NCBI GenBank assembly: GCA_021604105.1
Contig: BQIW01000048.1
Coordinates: forward strand, 1-33,748
DNA from: Nitrospirales bacterium
GTDB lineage: Bacteria > Nitrospirota > Nitrospiria > Nitrospirales > UBA8639
Length of the DNA: 33,748 nucleotides
Direction: 5' to 3'
Positions within the stretch are counted from its first letter, which is position 1, and every line of letters starts with the position of its first letter. The notes beneath the pieces are model-generated. The model searched no databases. It was not told where the DNA came from and saw only the letters and a program-made list of their open reading frames with translations. The translations under genes were made by a program, and so were the position numbers. Positions 16,619 through 23,784 of the stretch are shown piece after piece.

Positions 16619-17989
16619 TTACTGACTCGTATTCTGATCGTATTCGGCGGCTTCTACAAAGAAATAGGTGTGGCAAGCCCGATCGATAAACGTCTTAGAG
16701 AGAGTCGGCGGCACTCCATTGAATTTCGCAATGCTGACAATCTGCTCGATCAAATCCCGGGGATGGCAACTCCGCATATTCAATTGATACTTGACATACA
16801 CACCATCCAATAAATATTGCACGGCTTCAGGATCATACGGCACCCCCTTTTTCCTGCAGACTTCTTCAAAAATCTGTGTAAACCGTTCGGGGGTCGGGTC
16901 GGCAATGTAGATTTTATTTCTGATCCGGCGAAGAAAGGCTTCATCGGCCAGCTTGGCCGGCTCCAGGTTCGTGGCAAACAACACAATCGTGTCAAAGGGA
17001 ATTTGAAACACTTTACCCGTATGCAAGGTCAAATAATCCACCCGCTTTTCCAACGGCACAATCCATCGGTTTAATAAATCTCGCGGACGGACCAATTGTC
17101 GTCCAAAGTCGTCAATCAAAAACACCCCGCCATTGGCTTTAATATGCGGGGGCGCTTTGTAATATTTTGCGGACGCATTAAAAGAGAGATCCAGCGTGGC
17201 CATCGTCAACTCACCACCGGCAAACTCGATCGGACGTTTACAGAGCACCCAGCGGGTATCTTTTTCCACTTTGGCTTCAATGAGGGATCTGGCCGCTTCT
17301 TGTGGAACATCGACTCTGACGTGGGTGATCGGATCGAACACTTGAATGATTTGTCCATCGACCTCCATGGCATAAGGAATATAGACTTCTCCCCCGCCTA
17401 CCGCTTCCAACATTTTCCCAATGGCTTCGGCCAGGACTGTTTTTCCATTTCCAGGAGGCCCATACAAAAAGATGGCCCAGCCGGAATTGACAGCTTCCCC
17501 GAGTTGATCCACAGTGCCGGGAGTCAGCACCAAATGTTCCGTGGCCGCAGTCACAGTTCGTCGGTCAATGGTTAAACTATTGACGGGCTGACTTTTGATC
17601 ATGTCGATATACTGATTGAGGGAAACCGGAGCCGGTCCCACATACCGGCAGAGATCCATAAAAGCCGTGGCTCGCTGTCGGCCAGCCTCCGTCAACACAT
17701 ACCGGAGTAACACCCCGAGGGACTCCCCGTGTCCCTTGACCTCGCACAACTTCTCCCGTTGAATGAGGGTGAACAACTCTTTCATGACCCCATATGGCAA
17801 TTTCATAATCTCCCCGGCCGATCGCTCGGTGAGTTCTCCTTGGGTATAAAGCGTTCTAACCAGAAGCTGAATAAGCAATTCCTCCGGCAACCCGGTCTCC
17901 TCAATGGTCGTTGGGGCCGTTAAAGTGCGAGCGTTGAGAGGTTGGGTCTTCACACTTCCATTAGATGTCATTGTGGCAGCCGAACTCAT
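16619..17989 (-). CDS. AAA+ ATPase with N-terminal winged-helix-like region
   Basis: 456 residues, SD aaaggag eight bases upstream. Residues about 33-115 form a helical, wHTH-like module (LLIQLLVRTLYTQGELTERS ... YVLTEAGRQRATAFMDLC). The ATPase core starts about 150: Walker A GPPGNGKT (177-184), Walker B VFLIDDFG (290-297), sensor-1 LFATNLEP, and arginine-finger region FLRRIRNKIYI. The C-terminal lid carries CHPRDLIEQI. The core is like MoxR/bacterial chaperone-type or pilus-associated ATPases; no partner gene (VWA protein, pilus gene) adjoins it. It ends at a strong terminator and is therefore monocistronic. The client process is unknown. Confidence 0.85.
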   Translation of the reverse strand: MSSAATMTSNGSVKTQPLNARTLTAPTTIEETGLPEELLIQLLVRTLYTQGELTERSAGEIMKLPYGVMKELFTLIQREKLCEVKGHGESLGVLLRYVLTEAGRQRATAFMDLCRYVGPAPVSLNQYIDMIKSQPVNSLTIDRRTVTAATEHLVLTPGTVDQLGEAVNSGWAIFLYGPPGNGKTVLAEAIGKMLEAVGGGEVYIPYAMEVDGQIIQVFDPITHVRVDVPQEAARSLIEAKVEKDTRWVLCKRPIEFAGGELTMATLDLSFNASAKYYKAPPHIKANGGVFLIDDFGRQLVRPRDLLNRWIVPLEKRVDYLTLHTGKVFQIPFDTIVLFATNLEPAKLADEAFLRRIRNKIYIADPTPERFTQIFEEVCRKKGVPYDPEAVQYLLDGVYVKYQLNMRSCHPRDLIEQIVSIAKFNGVPPTLSKTFIDRACHTYFFVEAAEYDQNTSQ

Positions 17990-18071
17990 TCGTAATCTCC
18001 TTTAATTAGTCCATTTTGAGAACATGGGGGACATGGCGCAGAATGATTGCTACGGTTCGTCCACTATGGTG

Positions 18072-18087
18072 CCCTTTTACAAAAGGG
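18072..18087. promoter_or_regulatory. Inverted repeat in divergent promoter region
   Basis: CCCTTTT-AC-AAAAGGG is a perfect 7-bp inverted repeat between the divergent ATPase and ABC importer genes, overlapping a GATAAT -10-like sequence. It could be an operator for either gene. Confidence 0.4.
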
Positions 18088-18177
18088 ATAATCTCTGTAA
18101 AATTAAAAAAACATCGCCATGCATACGTTCCCGCGCTATTACCCTATCTCGCTCACACAACCGTTCCATGAGGTTGC

Positions 18178-19803
18178 ATGAGAATTTCTTTCCATGCCTA
18201 TCGCCATCTCTCAGATATTCGACCCGCTAAGCGTTCCCCTATCGGTTCTGTCCAAAAAAGGCTTCATGGCTTTCAATTGAACTGGCATATGTGGCTGATG
18301 GTTTTCGGCCTCATTTCAATCGTTGGCTGTACCGAATCGCTTCCCGATTACACGCTACGTTTTGGGTTAGCCAATTCACCGACGAATTTAGATCCGCGTC
18401 ATGCCACTGATGCCACGTCAGCCCGAATCAATCGGCTTCTGTATTCCCGCTTAGTGGATTTCGGCGAGGGCACGGTCCCGATTCCAGCCTTGGCCACGTG
18501 GCGTGAACTCTCTCCCATCCACTATCAATTCACCTTGCAAGAACCGGCACCGCTCTTCCACAATGGCGCCAGACTCTCCGCCAACGATGTCAAAGCCACC
18601 TATGCCTCCATTCTGAATCCTGCCACGGCATCTCCTCATCGGGGTATTCTGCAAATTATTACCCGGATCGACACACCGACGGAGAATACCGTTGATTTCT
18701 TTCTGAAGCAGCCCGATTCATTATTTCCCGGCTATTTAGTTATCGGCATTCTCCCCGCAAACCTTATTGCCAGGGGGCACCCTTTCCAGAAACATCCCAT
18801 AGGCAGCGGGCCCTTCCAATTTCTTGAACGCCCCGATGACACCCGGCTTGTCATCGAGCGACGGGCGGATGGTCAACGTGTGGAGTTTTTACGAATTCCC
18901 GATCCGACCGTTCGAACACTCAAGCTTTTGGCAAATGAAATTCATCTCCTTCAAAATGATCTCCCTCCTGAGCTTGTCACGTATCTGTCCGCCCACAAGG
19001 GCATCGCCTTGCAACAGCGTCAAGGGGCAAATTTTGCCTACCTGGGGTTTAATCAGTTAGATCCTGTGGTCGGTCAAGAACTGGTGCGGAAGGCTATTGC
19101 CCATGCCATTGATCGCGAGCACATTATACAATTCGTGTTAAGAGGGCGAGCCAGAGTCGCGCAAACGCTCTTTCCTCCGGAGCATTGGGTTGGACATGCA
19201 TCCTTACCTGGGTACACTTACGATCCTGAGGAGGCAAAACGCTTATTGAAGAAAGCCGGATATGATCATGCCCATCGCCCGACCATCACCTATAAAACCT
19301 CAACCGACCCCTTTCGATTGCGCTTGGCCACGATTATTCAATACCAACTCGACCAGATTGGCATTGATGTCTCCATCCAAAGCCACGACTGGGGCACATT
19401 TTACGGTGATATCAAATCCGGCCGATTCCAAATGTATAGTCTGGCCTGGGTCGGCGTGAAATCTCCGGATATATTCCGGTATGCCTTTCATAGTGACGCC
19501 ATCCCGCCCGTCGGCGCCAACCGTGGTCACTTTGCCGATGTGGTGGCGGATCGCCTTATAACGCAAGCCGAACGGACCCTGGACAGGCAGGAGCAGCAGA
19601 CGCTGTATCGCACTCTTCAAGCCCGTCTTTTGGACACACTCCCGTATGTGCCTCTCTGGTTTGAAGACCATTATGCGCTGGCATCCACCAGCATTACCGG
19701 ATATCAATTGAGTGCCGATGGCAATTATGACGGACTCAGCCAGGTCCGGTGGATGGGACCTCCATCAGTTCCCCCCAAACACATCGCACGGCTCGACCCA
19801 TGA
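18178..19803 (+). CDS. Peptide-type ABC transporter substrate-binding lipoprotein (family 5)
   Basis: 541 residues if started at 18178, which has gagg close upstream. The hydrophobic segment MWLMVFGLISIVGC ends in a lipobox with Cys51, so it is a lipoprotein. Either the N-region is unusually long or the true start is the ATG at 18289 (M38), which lacks an SD. Family-5 (DppA/OppA) features follow: LRFGLANSPTNLDPRHATDA, FTLQEPAPLFHNGARLSAND, GSGPFQFLER, AIDREHIIQFVLRGRA, and a C-terminal LPYVPLWFEDHYALAS. It delivers peptides or other small solutes to the permeases encoded next. The first permease begins 70 bp downstream. Confidence 0.88.
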   Translation: MRISFHAYRHLSDIRPAKRSPIGSVQKRLHGFQLNWHMWLMVFGLISIVGCTESLPDYTLRFGLANSPTNLDPRHATDATSARINRLLYSRLVDFGEGTVPIPALATWRELSPIHYQFTLQEPAPLFHNGARLSANDVKATYASILNPATASPHRGILQIITRIDTPTENTVDFFLKQPDSLFPGYLVIGILPANLIARGHPFQKHPIGSGPFQFLERPDDTRLVIERRADGQRVEFLRIPDPTVRTLKLLANEIHLLQNDLPPELVTYLSAHKGIALQQRQGANFAYLGFNQLDPVVGQELVRKAIAHAIDREHIIQFVLRGRARVAQTLFPPEHWVGHASLPGYTYDPEEAKRLLKKAGYDHAHRPTITYKTSTDPFRLRLATIIQYQLDQIGIDVSIQSHDWGTFYGDIKSGRFQMYSLAWVGVKSPDIFRYAFHSDAIPPVGANRGHFADVVADRLITQAERTLDRQEQQTLYRTLQARLLDTLPYVPLWFEDHYALASTSITGYQLSADGNYDGLSQVRWMGPPSVPPKHIARLDP

Positions 19804-19873
19804 CCATGCCACGCGACCAGGATCCGGTCATGCAGGCTCTATTTGTTCAATTACCCTTTTCGCCTGTTTCGTC

Positions 19874-20806
19874 ATGACTCATTTCCTGGTCACTAGAATC
19901 CTGAGCGCAGTGTTCGCCCTTTTGGGAGTGATTTGCCTCGTTTTCCTGTTGATTCATCTTATTCCAGGCGACCCCGTAGAAGTAATGCTGGGTGAATCAG
20001 CTCAACCGATAGACAAAGAAACCCTTCGCCATGCCTTAGGCCTGGACCTCCCCCTCCATCAACAGTGGTGGATTTACTTCAAGGGGCTTTTACATCTGGA
20101 TTTGGGCACATCGCTTTTTTCGGGTCGGGCGATTGTGGATCTGCTCATTGAACGCATTCCCGCCACCCTCTATCTCAGTCTCATCTCCCTGATTGTGGCA
20201 ATCGGCTTGGCGCTTCCCCTTGGCCTGGTCGCGGCCGTCCGACAACATACTCCTCTGGATTATGGCGCAATGGGGTTTGCGTTGTTCGGAATGTCAATTC
20301 CCAATTTCTGGATGGGTCCATTACTCATTTTAGTCGGTGCCCTCTGGCTTGGCTGGTTTCCCGTGAGTGGACGGGAAGGCTGGAACTCCGTCGTACTCCC
20401 TGCCCTGACACTCGGAACAGCCATGGCGGCCATCCTGGCCAGAATGATTCGAAGCAGTGTCCTTGAGGTATTGGGGGAGGACTTCATGCGAACCGCTTGC
20501 GCCAAAGGCCTCTCCTCGACACGGGCGGTCTTGTACCATGCGCTTCCCAATGCCCTCTTACCCATCTTGACACTTCTTGGCCTTCAGCTCGGGGGCTTGC
20601 TTGGTGGAGCGGTGATCACGGAAACCGTGTTTGCCTGGCCTGGATTAGGCTTACTGATGATTGAAGCCATTCAACAGCGCGATTATCCGGTCGTGCAAGC
20701 GGCCGTGCTTTGCATCAGCATGACCTATATCGTGGTGAATCTGCTCACGGATCTGCTATATGCATGGCTGGACCCTCGCATCCAATTCACCACTGGGGAG
20801 GGTTGA
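19874..20806 (+). CDS. ABC transporter permease, DppB-like
   Basis: 310 residues from the ATG at 19874 (MTHFLVTRILSAVFALLGVI). The longer frame from 19712 overlaps the lipoprotein gene and is not conserved in type. DppB pattern: first helix followed by LIHLIPGDPVEVMLG, then GLDLPLHQQWWIYFKGLLHL, four more helices, and the EAA loop TACAKGLSSTRAVLYHALPN that docks to the ATPase subunit. The C-terminal helix ends in LYAWLDPRIQF. No convincing SD precedes the ATG. The stop codon TGA (20804-20806) lies inside repeat copy B, so the last residues (about GEG) come from the repeat's left arm. Confidence 0.88.
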   Translation: MTHFLVTRILSAVFALLGVICLVFLLIHLIPGDPVEVMLGESAQPIDKETLRHALGLDLPLHQQWWIYFKGLLHLDLGTSLFSGRAIVDLLIERIPATLYLSLISLIVAIGLALPLGLVAAVRQHTPLDYGAMGFALFGMSIPNFWMGPLLILVGALWLGWFPVSGREGWNSVVLPALTLGTAMAAILARMIRSSVLEVLGEDFMRTACAKGLSSTRAVLYHALPNALLPILTLLGLQLGGLLGGAVITETVFAWPGLGLLMIEAIQQRDYPVVQAAVLCISMTYIVVNLLTDLLYAWLDPRIQFTTGEG

Positions 20807-20942
20807 AAAATTCCGCCAGCGGCGTTCTCGCCCCTTTGTCATGCTCACGTACTCACTTGTACGTCCCGCGTGCCAAACGGGCTGCGGCCTTCCCTTCGGC
20901 ATGACTCAAAGCAGGACTGGACGGACTTCTTTGAACCCTCCC
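20796..20942. repeat. ~145-bp palindrome-bounded repeat, copy B
   Basis: Left arm GGGAGGGTTGAAAAATTCC pairs with right arm GGACTTCTTTGAACCCTCCC. The outer nine pairs GGGAGGGTT/AACCCTCCC are perfect. The outer arm sequence differs from copy A, yet each copy's arms pair with each other. Internal ACGTAC-TCACTT-GTACGT keeps the stem of copy A with a different loop. It sits between the two permease genes and overlaps the first one's 3' end. It may form a strong mRNA hairpin that adjusts expression of the second permease. Confidence 0.85.
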
Positions 20943-21029
20943 TTATTGCTCTTGATTGCCACGCAATATTATGGAGAGGATTGAAATGGGCGGAAATCTG
21001 AATTATTCAACAGTCACCATAGATTAACC

Positions 21030-21839
21030 ATGCGTCTTTGGCTCCCACTCTCCATCATCGCCGTGTGGGCCTTTCTGGCCATCTTCCATCCCATACTTTC
21101 CTTAACCCCTGATGCGATTGATCTCACCAACATTCTTTCCCCGCCAAGTCTGGAGCACTGGTTGGGGCATGATGAATTAGGTCGGCCGGTTGCCGACCGT
21201 CTTATCAGCGGTGCACACACGTCGTTTTTTGTTTCGCTGTGCGTGGTCGCCCTGGGGGTCGGTCTTGGAAGTCTTCTCGGCGTCTCCAGTGCCTATCTCA
21301 GCGGATGGGTCGATGTGGGCTTTGTGCGAATTGTGGACGTCATGCTCGCCTTCCCCGGGTTACTGCTTGCCATCGCCCTGGCCGGTGCGTTGGGACCGGG
21401 AATCGGCAATGTGATTCTGGCTTTGGGAATCGTGGGATGGGTGGGATATGCCCGACTGGCGAGGGGACAGGTCCTCGCCCTCAAACACGCCGATCATGTC
21501 CTGGCCGCCCAAGCCATCGGAGCACCACCTTGGCGTATTATTCTCCGGCACCTTCTGCCGTTAATCATGGCCCCGCTTATTGTTGAAGCCAGTTTTGGTG
21601 TCGCCGGCGCCATCATTGCCGAAGCCGGCCTCTCCTTTTTGGGGCTGGGGGTTCAACCCCCTGCCGCATCCTGGGGAAGCATGATTCGAGACGGGACCCG
21701 CTACATGTTGGTGGCTCCCCACCTGGTCATCTTTCCCGGCTTGACTCTCATGGCGGTTGTTCTCGCGGCCAATATGCTGGGAGATTGGCTGAGAGATCGG
21801 TTGGATGTGAAAGAACAGACCTCCCGAAGACCGTCATAA
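21030..21839 (+). CDS. ABC transporter permease, DppC-like
   Basis: 269 residues. It starts with the helix LPLSIIAVWAFLAIF and then the DppC-type periplasmic loop and LGHDELGRPVADRLISGAHT. Further helices follow, and the EAA loop AAQAIGAPPWRIILRHLLPL, then AEAGLSFLGLGVQPPAASWG and a C-terminal LAANMLGDWLRDRLD. These are hallmark segments of the second permease of peptide/nickel-type importers. It is separated from the first permease by 223 bp containing repeat copy B. No ATP-binding subunit genes follow within the window; the next genes are on the other strand, so the ATPases must be elsewhere. Confidence 0.9.
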   Translation: MRLWLPLSIIAVWAFLAIFHPILSLTPDAIDLTNILSPPSLEHWLGHDELGRPVADRLISGAHTSFFVSLCVVALGVGLGSLLGVSSAYLSGWVDVGFVRIVDVMLAFPGLLLAIALAGALGPGIGNVILALGIVGWVGYARLARGQVLALKHADHVLAAQAIGAPPWRIILRHLLPLIMAPLIVEASFGVAGAIIAEAGLSFLGLGVQPPAASWGSMIRDGTRYMLVAPHLVIFPGLTLMAVVLAANMLGDWLRDRLDVKEQTSRRPS

Positions 21840-21857
21840 AACAGGTCGAACGGCAGA

Positions 21858-21899
21858 CAGAAGGTGACTGCCGGTTCTAGACCTACAGCCACCTTTCTG
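21858..21899. terminator. Imperfect stem-loop between convergent genes
   Basis: CAGAAGGTGACTG and CAGCCACCTTTCTG pair imperfectly around a loop between the convergent permease and DUF3365 genes. There is no good T-run. It is a possible bidirectional terminator. Confidence 0.35.
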
Positions 21900-21937
21900 A
21901 TTTCGGATTCAATGATGGACAAAAGGCCTTTGGTCGA

Positions 21938-22570
21938 TCAGGGTGTTTCCTTATTTTCTGAAGGCAGCGGAAACGAGATGATGATGCCGCCCATGACATC
22001 TCCCAATTTAAAATCCCGCTTGGAACTCAACAAATGCCCGTTGTGACAATCCACGCAGGCTTTGGAAACAGCCCGATCCGCATAAATGGCTTTAAAAAAC
22101 CGTTGATCCCCTCTCTTGATAATTCCACTATACACTTCCTCGGGATCTTCAGCGACGACTTTTAATCCGGCCTCTTCAAAGACGGTGCTTGGCCCATTCT
22201 CCTCATAAATCGGCCACAAACTGGCCAGACGATACCGCAGCCCGGACCCACCCATTTCGACCACTCTCCCACCCATCAAGAGCATTTGCGCCGGGAGTGG
22301 AAGCGCCTTCCGTTGCTTCCAGGCTTCTGCGGAAATCACAATACGATTTTCCTGCATACGATCCACCACATGCGTCGTATAGAGCGCTCTGTCTGCAGCA
22401 ATCACCGCATGAATATACCCGGCCACCACCTCTGGATTGAAACTGACTTCAGTCCCTGGTGTCACCCGCACTTCCGCTTCATCCTCACCCGCAGCTTGAG
22501 CGCTATCCCAACCGCCCGAGCACACCACAGCCCCAAGCACAATTCCTAAGAACAATAGTCGTAAACCCAT
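21938..22570 (-). CDS. DUF3365 (Tll0287-like) exported monoheme protein
   Basis: 210 residues from the ATG at 22570, fixed by aaggaggg; the frame upstream to 22627 is excluded. Signal peptide with hydrophobic 4-16, cleavage near AQA-AG. The body has the DUF3365/Tll0287-like pattern RYRLASLWPIYEENGPSTVF. Near the C-terminus there is one heme-c motif, CVDCH (C172, C175, H176), followed by NGHLLSSKRDFKLGDVMGGI. Such domains are periplasmic heme sensors or electron carriers. It lies 161 bp downstream of the cupredoxin gene on the same strand and near the giant copper oxidase, so a redox-partner role is plausible. Confidence 0.88.
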   Translation of the reverse strand: MGLRLLFLGIVLGAVVCSGGWDSAQAAGEDEAEVRVTPGTEVSFNPEVVAGYIHAVIAADRALYTTHVVDRMQENRIVISAEAWKQRKALPLPAQMLLMGGRVVEMGGSGLRYRLASLWPIYEENGPSTVFEEAGLKVVAEDPEEVYSGIIKRGDQRFFKAIYADRAVSKACVDCHNGHLLSSKRDFKLGDVMGGIIISFPLPSENKETP

Positions 22571-22731
22571 GGTCGCCCTCCTTTCATCCGTCATTACTTC
22601 AGTGAATGAATCAACATCCTGTTGCATGGCTTCAAGCGGGCTACCTCAGAAGATTCCTCCTGTTCTTGGACTATCAGTCATCATGTTCCCTCGTCTGCCG
22701 GGTGACCACTCGTGGCCCGCATGACAGCCCG

Positions 22732-23652
22732 TTAGGGAATCTGGCGTCTAATCGAAGGCACGATTTCAAGTCCCTCTTCCAATAACTCCAATCCAAACCT
22801 GGGATTCTCCTCAATTTCATGCGCACTCCGTCGGCCTTGTGGAGCCTCATACTGAAAATTCGCCACAGTGGCCTTCTGAGCGGTTACCGTGATGGGTTGT
22901 TCCACAAACTCCTTCATCCCGGGATGCCAGGCAGTCAGCATATAGTCCCCAGGAGGAACGTCGGTAATTTCAAAGGTTCCATCCTCGGGGGTAATCGCAT
23001 AATAGGGGTTTTCCAACACGAGTCCCCAGGAAAACATATAGGGATGGAATCCGCACTGCATGACAAACACATTCCGTCCTTTTCGTAAATGAATTTTTTC
23101 CACCATTGGTTCACCGGGGAGGTGTTTCTTGCCGAATATTCCCGCCACCTTGTGATACGGGTTCATCGGGAGGGGACGATTGAACAATACCCTGGCTCCT
23201 CGCTCTCTAGCCGTTTCATATCCCTGAATATCATGCTCGACCGGATCCATGTTGACCACAGTCAGTTTGTCCCCATCGCGCAGTACATTGACAAACGGAA
23301 TAAATTCACAGTCGACTGATTCAATCCTGACCTTGGGTAAATTGAACGGTTTCCCTTTTTCGATATCTTTGAGATAGACCACCACATCTTTAAGACTTTG
23401 ATCAGGCCCGATAATAAAATCCTCAACAATGCGCCAACCCGTTCCCGTAGAGATAGTTCCACAAAACACCGGATCGGGAATCGTCACCAGATTAAAGGCC
23501 ATGGGTCTGGGCTTTTCTCCCGTAATGGTCACTTTCCCTTGAATGGTTCCCCCATCAGTCACGGTTATTTCATCGTAGGACCAGCCCGTTTGCGCAAACA
23601 GCGCTATAAGCCCAGCCCCGACGATCCCTTTCCATACGTTTCGGCCCTTCAT
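22732..23652 (-). CDS. Exported cupredoxin-like protein with carboxypeptidase-regulatory-like domain
   Basis: 306 residues from the ATG at 23652 (gggagg five bases upstream). Signal peptide about 1-25. The cupredoxin part, about 85-215, carries a type-1 copper set: H140 in PVEHDIQGYE and C200, H203, M206 in QCGFHPYM. The C-x2-H-x2-M spacing is that of amicyanin. Residues about 216-268 (EDGTFEITDVPPGDYMLTAW) are a carboxypeptidase-regulatory-like beta sandwich. It should be a periplasmic blue-copper electron carrier or copper protein. It is encoded just downstream of the multicopper oxidase but behind a strong terminator, so it probably has its own promoter or depends on read-through. Confidence 0.85.
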   Translation of the reverse strand: MKGRNVWKGIVGAGLIALFAQTGWSYDEITVTDGGTIQGKVTITGEKPRPMAFNLVTIPDPVFCGTISTGTGWRIVEDFIIGPDQSLKDVVVYLKDIEKGKPFNLPKVRIESVDCEFIPFVNVLRDGDKLTVVNMDPVEHDIQGYETARERGARVLFNRPLPMNPYHKVAGIFGKKHLPGEPMVEKIHLRKGRNVFVMQCGFHPYMFSWGLVLENPYYAITPEDGTFEITDVPPGDYMLTAWHPGMKEFVEQPITVTAQKATVANFQYEAPQGRRSAHEIEENPRFGLELLEEGLEIVPSIRRQIP

Positions 23653-23717
23653 TCTTTCCTCCCACAAAAAATAAAATGATTACCATGCTTAAGGACATTC
23701 TATCGAACCATCTTCTC

Positions 23718-23755
23718 AAAAAAAAGCGGGGAAGCCGAAGGGTGGCTTCCCCGCT
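23718..23755 (-). terminator. Intrinsic terminator of the multicopper oxidase gene
   Basis: AGCGGGGAAGCC and GGCTTCCCCGCT form a perfect 12-bp stem with a 7-base loop. On the minus strand it is followed by eight Ts. It lies 30 bp past the oxidase stop. Confidence 0.95.
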
Positions 23756-23784
23756 TTCGCTAACCCTTGGAATAAGGGTATGGC

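Noticed and set aside
16424-16813. 129-codon plus-strand frame with a signal-like start
   Set aside because: It runs through the ATPase terminator and into the ATPase gene on the other strand.
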